Assembly: GCF_000003605.2 (NCBI RefSeq) | Contig: NW_003138368.1 | Location: 22,909-86,908, forward strand | DNA length: 64,000 bases | From: Saccoglossus kowalevskii | Taxonomy: Eukaryota > Hemichordata > Enteropneusta > Harrimaniidae | Reading direction: 5' to 3' | Translations under genes and position numbers: made by a program | Notes under the pieces: generated by a model | Database searches by the model: none | What the model was told of the DNA's origin: nothing | What the model saw: the letters and a program-made list of their open reading frames with translations, nothing else | In this document: piece after piece, positions 1 to 10,818 of the stretch | Numbering within the stretch: position 1 is the first letter of the stretch | Layout of the letters: every line of letters begins with the position of its first letter

Positions 1-3000
1 AAATAGGTAATGTTTTTCATCTCCAGTCTTGTTACAATCACGAATTTTACATCGTCTTTTTTCCATCCTAAAACCCTAAACGTGTCCCAGATTTAACTGG
101 CAAGAAATGTGCCGATACTTGAACCTTGTCAGAACAATCCTGTATTTTTTATTTGTAATACCATCTAAATATTTTTCAAAAACATATTTATCATTTTTAA
201 TTACTTTGTAGAAGTCTAATTTTTAGTTGCCATGTACATCGTTTTGGCACATATTCTGGTACACATTCCTAATTATTTCCCTGCGCAGAATATTGAATTA
301 TTAGTTTTAAAGGACGACAGTCATCGTGCCGCGTCATGTTCGATATGGGACTCATAGCGACGTATACAACGCGTGTAAAATACATTGTTTATTTAAATGA
401 AATTTGAACACGCGCTGCGCGACGACCACCGCGCTTTAAGGTAAGTAGAACTAACCTGAGTTTGTTGATAATAGAGTCTTTAAAATTTCATCACCAAACT
501 ACAAAAGTCAACCATGATAGGATACCGACCTAATTCACCATGACAAGCACTGTTAGAAGACTTTTTATGAAGAACCGAGACTCTCTTACAGAATTTTATG
601 TGGAAGTTTTCAGATAATAACTTGACAGAAAATAATTGTGAAGTAAATTTATCATTTTCTATAACTGATTTATTTTTGCCTGATTCAGAACCATTAAATA
701 TATTAACGTGAGACAATCCCATAGCATTTTGTGCATATGAAACATTGCATCCCGAGCCTTGTCATAAAGTTTAGAGGGTAGCTGCTCAAAATTTACCATT
801 AGACAAAAAAAATATTGTACATGTAATTATAAATATAATTGATTGGCGTTTCATTCAGGTACGGTAAAACTAAAATTCATTCTCCAGATTTTTACCTGAC
901 CCATTAAAAATCATCACTTTGCCTTTTTTAACATTAAATTAATCATCCTCTTCGTGCCAGAATTTCCACATTACTTCTAGTATTTTAAAACGGCTGTAAA
1001 CATTGAATTCAATTGTCAAAGTCAAAAGTTGTCTACAGTAAATTGTGAGAAGATATTCATCATATAGATGGATACTTGTTTGCATCTCTTGTTAATTATG
1101 TAAAACACATGCAGTTATAATCTGTTTCAATAAAAGAAGTATTCTAGACATGTTTTTGAGTGTGTTCATTTGAGAATAGATTTTAGTTTTTCACATCATG
1201 GATGCTAGCCGGTGAAGGCGCCACTCGTACCTACATATCAGGATACATGGATGCGGCCTCTTCAAAAAGTGCTTTGCTAATCAAAATGTGTCACACATCT
1301 TACAAAAGCGTATTTTATATGTATCGTTGCAAGAATATTTTCGAGGTAATTAAAAAATTCAAGGCTTCAAACACGCTTTTTAGTAGTTGGATAGACTCAA
1401 ATTTTCGCATATATTTAATATGTAATCTAAAGGCCGTGGGAACTAACATCCGTGGAGACGACCGCTGACCATGACTATATTTGTACACGATTCAGTCGAT
1501 TTGCATAAACCTGACATCATATATCTTGCCACAAGGCCTAAAATATACCGTTTCTCGTCAGCGCCTCACCTCCCTATTTTTATGAAACAATTCGACCAAA
1601 AACAAATTTTGCGAGGCCGACTCGGAGAGTACTCTCTAGGGGCAATTGTTGGTTGGTGTAAATGGTATTGGAAATTACAGTATTATCAGAATGGCAATCA
1701 AGGAAACTCCTATCATATCATTTATACGTTTGCACCTGTTTATGCCTATGTCACAAGGTTTGCACTAGACCACCGGAGATGCTGTTGTTTTCATTGCATT
1801 CAATTACTGATAACAAGTCGTCACCTTAGCCACACCAAAAAGCAGTGTTACAGCCATTCATATCAGGCAAGTTATCCGTTCATTAAAGAAACATCAAAAT
1901 GATGTTAGATTCAAAATTATTTTCGCAAAATAAGAATGGTCGGATCTATTGTCAATCCGGGATAATGAATAACCCAGTGCCTAGAATTAAAGAGTGTAAT
2001 CCTTACGCAGTGGCATTATAACATTATGAAACAAAATGGAAAACAAGCAGAACGATCACCAGCAAATAGCCAATTATTTTGTCAAGATATCTACTGGGAT
2101 TTTACTAACAAAGCCTCGGAGAAATGCCTACAATCTCTAGAATAAATTTTAGAATGATACAAATTAGTCTGGAATTTGGAAAATTCTTTATTGAAATGCC
2201 AAGCAGGAAAACTGCATAGTTTAATTACATGTTGTTACATAACAACATTCGACCCTTGAGTAAATTATTAAAATGGAAAAATCACATCTTTAGCATCGCG
2301 TGGATTATGTAATGTTGCTGAAGACCCTTTTCATTGTTCTCAGACGATACTTTTTGTTGAAAGAGGTCGGGCAATTAGCAATGTTATGAAGATAGACCCC
2401 CCGTTAGACGCTCCAAGTGGATACAAAGTAGATTTATGCGAATCCGAAAAAAATTAATAATGTCAGTGACATAATTAGCGAAAATATTAAAAGGGAACAA
2501 TATTAGGCGTGTTCTATTTTATATTAATCATAAGAAGCAAACTAAGATGATGAAAGTATATGGTTTATAAACAGATACGTTGTTTGTATTACGTAATATT
2601 TTGAAGTATTTAAAAAAAATAAGTCAGAATGGACGGATGAATACTCTTATAATCTGCAGACGAGATATTTCTAACCCCTATAAACCGTAGCAGTGCTGAC
2701 TACTTAACAATTCATGAATATTTATGTTTACATTCATGGAAATTAATAGTATTGTAATAACCAACAAACTAATTTGATGATGGTCAATTTTCATGAATTA
2801 ACGGCATTTCAACGCCACATTCTTCTTTGGAAGATCGACATTTCCAAGTTCAAAATAAAATCATTCGATTTTCGTGGCAGACGTTTGGTCTGTTACTTTT
2901 CGAATGTACCTGGACGAATACATGGGCTGTTAAATATTTGTGTTTGATACTGCATTTTTAAAATGCTGTTTTAGCAACACACACAACAGTGTCCGTTATG

Positions 3001-4500
3001 TTAAGCCTTTAAAGCAAACAGCGCCAAACAGTGACATGACATACTTACCAGCTTTAGCGTCGCTGGCGGCGCACTAAAAAAAAACGCTTAGAAAAGCATA
3101 TCGTATGCCCTCGTATCCCAAATGGAAATCCCTTATTAGTATTCTAACCTATCGGTATAAAGAATTGTTGCTAAGAACAACTAGCATTTTAAATGAAACA
3201 GAAAATGGATTGTAGACCATCATGATGACCATCCAATGTACAAGGCTGACTTGTATTCTACCCATAGTTAGATAATAAGACGGAGAAACATAAATAACAA
3301 TACAATTAATATTTAAATTTCAACCAGATTGAATCTCATTCAATGTACGTGAAATTATTTTTTAGTAGGACATGACCATATTTTAAAAATTGTATGTCAA
3401 ACCAAATGAGTGAAGTTGAAAATAAAAAAAAAAGAACAATAAAATAAATATTTTAAAAAAAATAACAAAAAAATAATTGGAGCTTATAATCACACCAAAT
3501 TCTAATAAGATTGGGAAAGACTTTATTCAATCAAGACAGGTGTTTTGTATAGCTATGGTATTATTTTTGTTTGCCATGTAACCTAAAGAGGTTATAGGCG
3601 ATTATGAAAATTACAGCAGTGATTTTATTTCCCAATAAAGATGACAGTTATTCTTTGAAAAAAAAGGTAGAAAGAAGAAATAAAATGTGAATGCTGCCAG
3701 AGATGGCGGATTGTAATAATCGACAATCTCAATATGCCACACAAAGATCTTTGTTACAGCAATTTAAATTTCAATCCAAAAATGTAATATAATAAATAAT
3801 TGGCCATAAATGAACACAACTGAAGAAGAAAAACATTTCTTGTGCATACCCAGGTAAAGCATGAAAGCCTTATTAACATAATTATTGTCCTTGGGCATCA
3901 CCCAACTTTAAGGGCTTGAGTTGTCAAATACTTCATAAACGTCATACTGGTAGCCTTTCGTTGTGTTGTCACAGGTAGCGCTGTTCCAGCACAGACATCG
4001 GTGTAGAAAGGACGCCGACCTGCAGCGTCAACGGGTAGCCTTTGATTCACCAGAAATTAAATAAAATAAAAAAGAAAACCATATCATTCCATTTGTTCAA
4101 GTGAGACAGGACCAAGAATATGTAATGACAATTATCTTGAAATTTCTTCAGTTGAATTGTGTATAAGTATTGACAATTTAGGGGAGGGCAAACATGTTTG
4201 GCATTGTCCAAATTTCATGGTTTCGCTAAAGCCAACCATTCATTGCTGGACCACAAACTACGACCAAATAAAGCTATATACAGAGTGCAGTAAAAAGAAA
4301 AACAAAAGTTTCTTGTTACTATGTTCTCCAAAATTAATACATGCATGTACTTGCTCTATTTTAATTTTTGAGGTAAAGCTGAATTCTTCAAAACTTCTGA
4401 CAGGTAACTTAAAGCACAATTTCAAGTGCAGCATGCAATGACCAGAAATATATTTTTCGTTTGGGCCTATTATGTGTCATATACAAAAGCATCAGTTACA
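1..4500. other. Left intergenic region, no recognised gene
   Basis: Apart from the MITE at 309-440 I see no gene I can name. Two adjacent open frames on the plus strand (1202-1468 and 1471-1902) translate to sequence without recognisable motifs. The stretch 1200-2450 reads like decayed coding DNA, because short plausible peptides continue in shifting frames, but I cannot assign a family. The rest is AT-rich single-copy-looking DNA with A-runs (for example around 3420-3480). Confidence 0.5.
309..440. mobile_element. CpG-rich MITE, copy 1 (imperfect TIRs, TTAA-like flanks)
   Basis: A ~130-bp element with imperfect terminal inverted repeats. The left end reads TTAAAGGACGACAGTCATCG. The right end, reverse-complemented, begins TTAAAGCGCGGTGGTCGTCG. 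The interior carries GATATGGGACTCATAGCGAC, also found (reverse-complemented) at 24832-24930 and, diverged, at 57426-57540. It is CpG-rich in an AT-rich neighbourhood. TTAA at both ends would fit a piggyBac-type insertion, but that assignment is inference. Confidence 0.6.
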
Positions 4501-4513
4501 ACATATAAATGGA

Positions 4514-4695
4514 TCAGAAATGTATTGCCAGTAGCTGAAAATTTCCAGGCATTTCTAATGAAATTGAGTTTTCTGCATCATTAGGACATTCTCGCCGCCA
4601 GAGTTTATTTCTGCTTTGAGACTCAACGTACTCAATGTAGGCTTGCCGTAAAGAGGCTGAGGCCGTGGCGTACAACGATGCATTAGGTTGCCACT
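4514..4695 (-). CDS. Candidate 3'-terminal exon, unrecognised protein
   Basis: On the minus strand an open stretch of about 60 codons ends in TGA at 4514 and has coding-like composition (includes QAYIEYVESQSRNKLW and RECPNDAENSISLEMPG). Just upstream on that strand is a pyrimidine-biased tract ending in AG, a possible acceptor. It lies 3' of the HSF5-like gene on the same strand, so it could be an alternative last exon of that gene or part of another transcript. I do not recognise the protein; chance cannot be excluded. Confidence 0.25.
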
Positions 4696-4907
4696 CACAC
4701 ACAGGAGTAGAAATTGCACACTATGATTTTGTTGCATGATGCAGTTCAGCACTTTGAGACACTGAACAATGACATCTGATGCTAACAGGTCCCAATTTTA
4801 TGTATTTTGCCATGAAGAAATCAACATTTTTGCAAATATTGTACTCGTAATCACTGAACCACTGCAAGATTAAAAAGTCACAAAACAACACTAACTTTTT
4901 CCAAACA

Positions 4908-4913
4908 CTTTAT
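4908..4913 (-). terminator. Poly(A) signal of the HSF5-like gene
   Basis: AATAAA on the minus strand (TTTATT on plus), about 470 nt past the HSF5-like stop codon. It is the best candidate for the 3' end of that transcript, which would give a 3' UTR of roughly 0.5 kb. Confidence 0.5.
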
Positions 4914-5017
4914 TTTAAACTACATATATACTCTGAGCTAAAATCTAGATAAACACAAACTAAACACAGGAAAATGAAAATTTCAATAACATATTGTATT
5001 TATATAATTTATATATT

Positions 5018-5042
5018 ATATCATATCATATCATATCATATA
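5018..5042. repeat. Short tandem repeat (ATCAT)n
   Basis: About five copies of ATCAT in the 3' UTR region of the HSF5-like gene. Confidence 0.8.
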
Positions 5043-5377
5043 ATTAAATTAAGCTCTGTTTAAAAATTCATATATAGTATATACATTTTTGAATACTTTT
5101 GAAAAGTAATTTATCAACTGAACATTTTCAAAATAATGGAAAACTGCTAACAAGCAACCTCCTATCAAAACATTGTCATTAATTAATTGACAATTTGTTC
5201 AAATTAAAGTTTCAGAACTATTCATTAATGGCATAAATTTTGGAGCCACTAAGATGCTTCTTTCTGTTGATATAACGAAGATGCTCGTCTAGTCAGCTTT
5301 GCAGCTCTTCGTGATTGTTCTCCTTTTGACTTGTGATGTCAGTGTTTTCGTTTATTTGTTGTTTCTTTGCATCTGGC

Positions 5378-8009
5378 TCATTTTCTATCTTCCTTGGAGG
5401 CACCCGGAATTGTGAGGTTTGTGATGCTCTCTTCAGAGACCTGAGCTGGAATTTGCACATCAGTCTGGATGGGGATATCTTCATCAGGAATGACAAGCAT
5501 ATTGTTGTTCGGCTGCAATGACTGATCCAGAAGCAATGTCTTGACAGCTTCTTCTTCTTCTGTACCTTCGGAAAGTTTAGTTAAACTAGGTACGAGGCCT
5601 GAGATGGGTATGCTGGTGAGGTCGGAATACATCTTGCTGGCTGGGGAGACTGGAGGTGAGGCTACTGTTGAGTTGATGTACTGTATCTTGTTGTTGGGTT
5701 GCATAGGTGACAGACCAAACTGTGCAAGGAACTGATTATCTGGTGACAAAGTGAGAAAAGAAGTGCCGCTATTTGACCCATTCATGTAATTCATAGGTGA
5801 AAGGAACTGCGTAATCGGAGCATAGCTAGTACTTGGTGATTGATTGATGGTTTGCGGCTGTTGACTTATTGGGAACTGCAATAACACTGATTTGGAGAAG
5901 AAGAAAAAAATAGATTAGATTTGATTGTCATGATATGAAAAAAGGTGTCTTAACATTTTAATATCAAATATTGTGCCCTGAAAATGATTAACTTGTGCAT
6001 TACATTCCCATGATTACTGGTATTATAAATATTATTGAAAGATTTCTAATTCCATGGTCTGCCGGATATCTGACTAAAATTACACAAAACTGACTTAGTG
6101 TTGAAAATGTTGAATATATGAATATTTTTTTCAAACCATTTGCTAAAAACCTATACCCTGACAATTGATGATTTTTATATTGTGAACATAGCTTTTTAAG
6201 CGTTTTGGAGCTTTATACAGATACTTTTGCTCAAAAAAGAATTACCATTCCAGACACTTTAGACACATCTAATGGCATATATTGATACAGGGTGTAAAAG
6301 TCCAAGAACTCTGATATTCTGTTTCAATGGTATCCAAAACTATCATTGTGGGAAAACTAAATGTTGACAAATGTCAAATTTCTGGAATTACGGTCTGAAT
6401 GTTTTATTGAAATTTACTTATTTACAAAGGCATTTGCATAACATTCAAATCTAAAATCATTGGCAAGTGGAAGCATATGAAATGATCTTTTCAATTTTCA
6501 GTTCAACTTGACCCCCAATCTTACATTGCATTATATTCAAATGTTTAGAATATATATATTGTTTCAGCACTGTTAAGAATCAGTATAATTAATACAACAA
6601 GAGTTTTGGGGTGTGTCAACTGACGAGCTACAACACCAACCAATTACTACAATTAATTTTACAATTCATATTATTCATTCAGAAATCTATAATATCATGG
6701 AAAAATAGTGAATGAAAAAAATATTTAAATTAAAAAAACATTTGTGCATATAATAATCACATGTGTGCTTTAAACTATTCTACAATCATTGGAATTAGAA
6801 GAAACTGATCAGGGACGTACCTTGACCATTGTTTCCTTGGTTTACATTGAAATTATTAGTATTCTCCAACGACTGCAAATGATTTCTATGTTTACTGTTT
6901 TTGATTACATAATATGCATCTTCACTCCCTTGTTTACCGTTATTGAACAGTCTTCTGTCGTCAACGGGTGTTTTCCTTTCTGCATTTTCTCGCATGCCTC
7001 GTGCTGTTGGTTCGCCTCGATGTTTTCTCATGTCTGGGGAGTTGCTTGCTGTGTCGGCGAGTAGCGCAAGACCGTTGTACACCGAATCTGTATTGAGCAG
7101 CTGTTGTATCTGGTGATCCGGAAGTGAGGAAACGGTTCTTAGTACGGATGACGAAGGCGTGCTTCGTCGATGATGTTCAAGTTCAGACGGTTGTTGTGCA
7201 CGGGGAGGGTAGAACAACACAGATGAAGGAATCGACTGTGGCAAATTTTTGCTGTTGAAGCCAGTCTGAATGACATTGTTGCACATATTTCTTACACGAT
7301 GCTGCTCAGTCGAGTAAGGAGCGTATCTTTGCGATTGATGTACATTTGAACTCGGAGATGGTCGAGCATGACCGCTGTTAAACATTGGACTTGGGCGACC
7401 ATAGTGCGGCCTGTTTACATTGTTTTTGTTGTACATTTGCATTTCGCCATACTCACGAAACGGTTGAAGATTTCCACTATGCTGTGGTGGCCTGTTACCT
7501 TGTAGACAACTGCTTGTTGTGTTTTTTAGCGGTCGACATGGCATTGGGTTATGATGGTTTGCGTTGCGTTGGAGGTGTATCTGACGTTCAGCTGCTTTTC
7601 TCCGACTAGCTGCGGTAGACCTACGAACATTGCACAGATATTCAGGGCGGTTTTGCACAAAGTGTTGGTGCTGGAATTGGTGCAGATCACTGCTGCTGCT
7701 GTTGTTATAGTCGAGTCCGTCGTGTGTTCTTGCTGAAGGGATTTTGCGAAAACCGTATAGATTCAGCTGTCGTACGAAACTAGAGAAATTCTGCGTCTTG
7801 AACATCCCGAAAGCATCATTGAGTACCTCATCTTTAAAAATTTTACTGTTGACTATTATAGTCTTGCCTCCTGGTCCCCACTGTATGGAGCGGTATTTTT
7901 TGTCAGAGCACAATTTCCACAGCTTCGAAGGAAAGTTGTTTCCATTTGGGGAAAGACTCGGAGGAATGTTATTGTTACTGCTATCACGATACTCAATGAT
8001 AGAAGTCAT
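5378..8009 (-). CDS. HSF5: Heat shock factor 5-like transcription factor (two exons)
   Basis: The CDS joins 8009-6821 (exon 1) and 5886-5378 (exon 2), giving 565 codons plus TGA. The donor is CAAG|GTACGT; the acceptor follows CTTCTCCAAATCAG; the phase is 1 and the frame is kept. Residues 26-130 form an HSF DNA-binding domain: FPSKLWKL opens helix 1, and the recognition-helix block FVRQLNLYGFRK is at residues 78-89. It is followed by FQHQHFVQNRPEYL, the extended form typical of HSF5/HSFY rather than HSF1/2/4. I see no HR-A/B leucine-zipper trimerisation region. The remainder is Asn/Gln/Ser/Pro-rich with an acidic C-terminal stretch (TEEEEAVKTLLLDQSL). Length is near the usual ~600 residues of HSF5. 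In vertebrates HSF5 is a nuclear male-germline factor needed in meiotic prophase; that role here is inference. Divergent from SNX16. Confidence 0.85.
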
Positions 8010-8260
8010 GTTTACGGTCTTCCTTTCAGAGGAGAATTCTCCGAGAGAAGGAAAGAAGTGGAAGTTTGGAAAGACAGAAAAGCTCCTACGTCCGTTCCAG
8101 TTTTCCGAAAAGTGTTCGCCGGTTAGAAAATCTGTTATCTGGCGTACGGGTGCGTTTCACGCGAGAAGAGAATGCGCTTTCTGATTGGCCAGTTTACAAC
8201 GATCCTGCGTTTGAAATCCATTGATTGGCTGAAAGTTTTATAAATGACAGCGCGTTATGA
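8010..8260 (-). promoter_or_regulatory. Promoter region of the HSF5-like gene
   Basis: Two CCAAT boxes on the minus strand (ATTGG on plus at 8184-8188 and 8224-8228) lie 175-220 bp upstream of the HSF5-like ATG, in CpG-richer DNA. A palindromic TTTATAAA at 8237-8244 lies beyond both boxes. For the HSF gene that puts the TATA-like site upstream of the CCAAT boxes, which is the wrong order. Read rightwards on plus the order is canonical, so the region may be bidirectional. Confidence 0.5.
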
Positions 8261-8464
8261 CGTGTTTGTGTTTTGAAAGCCGTTGCGTCTGCGTTCGCCA
8301 AAAGTGTTGCAACTATGAAGCCTGGAACAACGTTTCGAGTCGCTCGTAGTGCACGCACACTTTTCTCCAGCTCAACGTGCCCGCTATGATTTTTTAGGAT
8401 TCTGAATTATTACAGTTTATTTTGATTCGTCCCTGAAATCAAAATCGGTATTTCCACACCTCAT

Positions 8465-8712
8465 ATGCAAATGAGTCTGAGAGCAAATACAGTAGTCCCT
8501 TCAGGAGTACAGTTTTTCAAAACATAGCAGAAATAAACAATATTAAGAAGTACGATATTTTTCTCTTGGGGTACATGAATATATTTGCCGAGTGAAATGA
8601 AATTTGAACAACAGTAATGGTACCTTTAGCCAGTCACTTATTTTGACAAACACTAATTTGCATATCACCCATGCAATAATGTTTTCGGTATTTTCACGGT
8701 CGATATGCAAAT
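8465..8712. promoter_or_regulatory. Cluster of three POU octamer motifs
   Basis: Perfect ATGCAAAT octamers at 8465-8472 (plus), 8656-8663 (as ATTTGCAT, minus) and 8705-8712 (plus), about 450-700 bp upstream of the HSF5-like start codon. Two of them sit in the longer shared context ATATGCAAATGA. The octamer is the binding site of POU-family factors. Function here is inference. Confidence 0.4.
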
Positions 8713-8950
8713 GAACATGGTATTTCCATCGGCTACCGAACTATTTTTATTTTGTAAACACATTCTCGTCTGCTATTTTTGTCCGGTTCAAATCGTCAGG
8801 CAACATTTTTGGCGTGTTGGGTGTACATCACATGGAATACTACGATTGGGAGAACTTAATGTATGTTGACCACCTGGAAACTGAGTTATTTAAACTTTGA
8901 AGGGCTCTCGGGAGATCCACCAGCAGTGAAATTAGCGATTACTATGCAGC

Positions 8951-9318
8951 NNNNNNNNNNNNNNNNNNNNNNNNNNNNNNNNNNNNNNNNNNNNNNNNNN
9001 NNNNNNNNNNNNNNNNNNNNNNNNNNNNNNNNNNNNNNNNNNNNNNNNNNNNNNNNNNNNNNNNNNNNNNNNNNNNNNNNNNNNNNNNNNNNNNNNNNNN
9101 NNNNNNNNNNNNNNNNNNNNNNNNNNNNNNNNNNNNNNNNNNNNNNNNNNNNNNNNNNNNNNNNNNNNNNNNNNNNNNNNNNNNNNNNNNNNNNNNNNNN
9201 NNNNNNNNNNNNNNNNNNNNNNNNNNNNNNNNNNNNNNNNNNNNNNNNNNNNNNNNNNNNNNNNNNNNNNNNNNNNNNNNNNNNNNNNNNNNNNNNNNNN
9301 NNNNNNNNNNNNNNNNNN
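8951..9318. other. Assembly gap (368 N)
   Basis: Run of N in the intergenic region between the HSF5-like gene and SNX16. Reading frames through it are artefacts. Confidence 0.99.
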
Positions 9319-10451
9319 GGGCAGGGGTGGGGTTCTGTCATAGTACGCCATCAAGAGCAATAATCGCATATGATCGGTCGAGGCTTGGCGAATGAGCGCA
9401 CACCTTGGATGGACAATCAGCTGGTGTACAAGCGATAATATAATAAATTCGATTAATTATTCATAATTACAAGCTTGTTCATTTATAATATTCGTATAGA
9501 CTTGCTCAGCTGTGGTGATTTTTTTTTCAGTTAAATTAATATAATAATAAAAAACTTGGGAAAAAATAGTTTTGGGTGAACGCGAAACCATCGCGGTTAC
9601 AGGAGATTTCGCGTTAACACGTCCATTTCGCGATATTTTTATTTAATTTAAATTTTAAAAAGAAATAAATCGCCCAGACTGTGCTAGTCTAATGTTGGTA
9701 TTGATTGCACAAATATGTAAATGATACTATAGTCCCCCTACAGTTAAATTTTCTAGGCATTTGGCATAACTTGAGGGCCACAGTGAAATTATATTATTTA
9801 ATATTATAGTGATGTATATTTAAACAATAAAAACACCGGAGTCTTTTTTTTTTGTACACTCAAGATTATCAAAAGTCATGGAATAACTATGCAAATTAGC
9901 CACTCTCTGGATTCCGAGTCTTGGTCTTGATTTATTCTTTGATATCGGTACTATCTGGCAATTTTTCCAAAGCCTAGGAACATATGTAATAATAACTGCC
10001 ATAGTTGGGACTTCTGGTTCGGTTGTCTGTTAAATTATGCTCACTTATTTTTCAAAATGTTAGCGCGGACGAGAAAGCTATTGTACAACAGTCGAGCTAA
10101 AATGATGAAAAAATTTGTTTGTTTGTTTTTTAGACAAAAAAAAATATTTTTGTTCACTTGTTGTTGCTTTGGAAAATAAAAGGTGGTCATGTGACTTTGC
10201 GTCTTGGTAGAAATGTTATCAAAATCGCTCTAAGGTAAACCACATACTCTAGAATAACATTGTTCTTAAATACAATCAATATTGTCTTTGGTGTTACTAA
10301 ATCAAATCATCGACTTTTTCTAGAGTACATGGTGTACCTGTGAGTAAAAACAAAAGTAAATAGAACTAGTATTTTTGTGAAAGGGGGCGTGTTGGCTGTG
10401 AATCGGAAACGTTAATATTCATGTGACTGGTGAATGCAAGTCAGGCTTGTC

Positions 10452-10564
10452 GTCACGTGTAGACGGTGAAAGGTCATCGACAATTATACTCAAGCGATGC
10501 GAGGCAACTAACCGAGCGTGGTTGGAGGAAACTGTTGTTTTTTGTACAGCTACACTTATATAAG
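10452..10564 (+). promoter_or_regulatory. SNX16 core promoter: CACGTG motif and TATA box
   Basis: TATATAAG at 10557-10564 lies about 255 bp upstream of the SNX16 start codon, which would place the start of transcription near 10590. GTCACGTG at 10452-10459 is an E-box with the flank preferred by TFEB/MITF-type bHLH factors (half of a CLEAR element). That would fit an endolysosomal gene, but the regulatory role is inferred. Confidence 0.55.
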
Positions 10565-10818
10565 CATGTCATTGAACGGGAGAACACAGGGTCCGTTTGG
10601 TAGCATATGAATTCGTTTACGGGTAGAAGCGGTTCATACGAAGCGGCGACACGTTTTAATATCTAACCAATGTATAACATGTCATGTTGATGTTTTTGAC
10701 ACCGTAACTAGTTTGGCCACCAGGTTCGTTGTTTCGATTCTCCAATTTAAAAAAAACTGCTAGAGTTATTTCCTATGTGTGTGTTTCACGTGAAGACCAG
10801 CGACGGTCACGAATAACC

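Noticed and set aside
1202-1902. Two adjacent plus-strand frames of 88 and 143 codons
   Set aside because: No recognisable motif, no splice context and no codon signal strong enough; kept only as possible decayed coding DNA.
8863-9369. Open frames of 145-166 codons across 8951-9318
   Set aside because: They consist almost wholly of N; artefacts of the assembly gap. The same applies to frames across 23571-23932.
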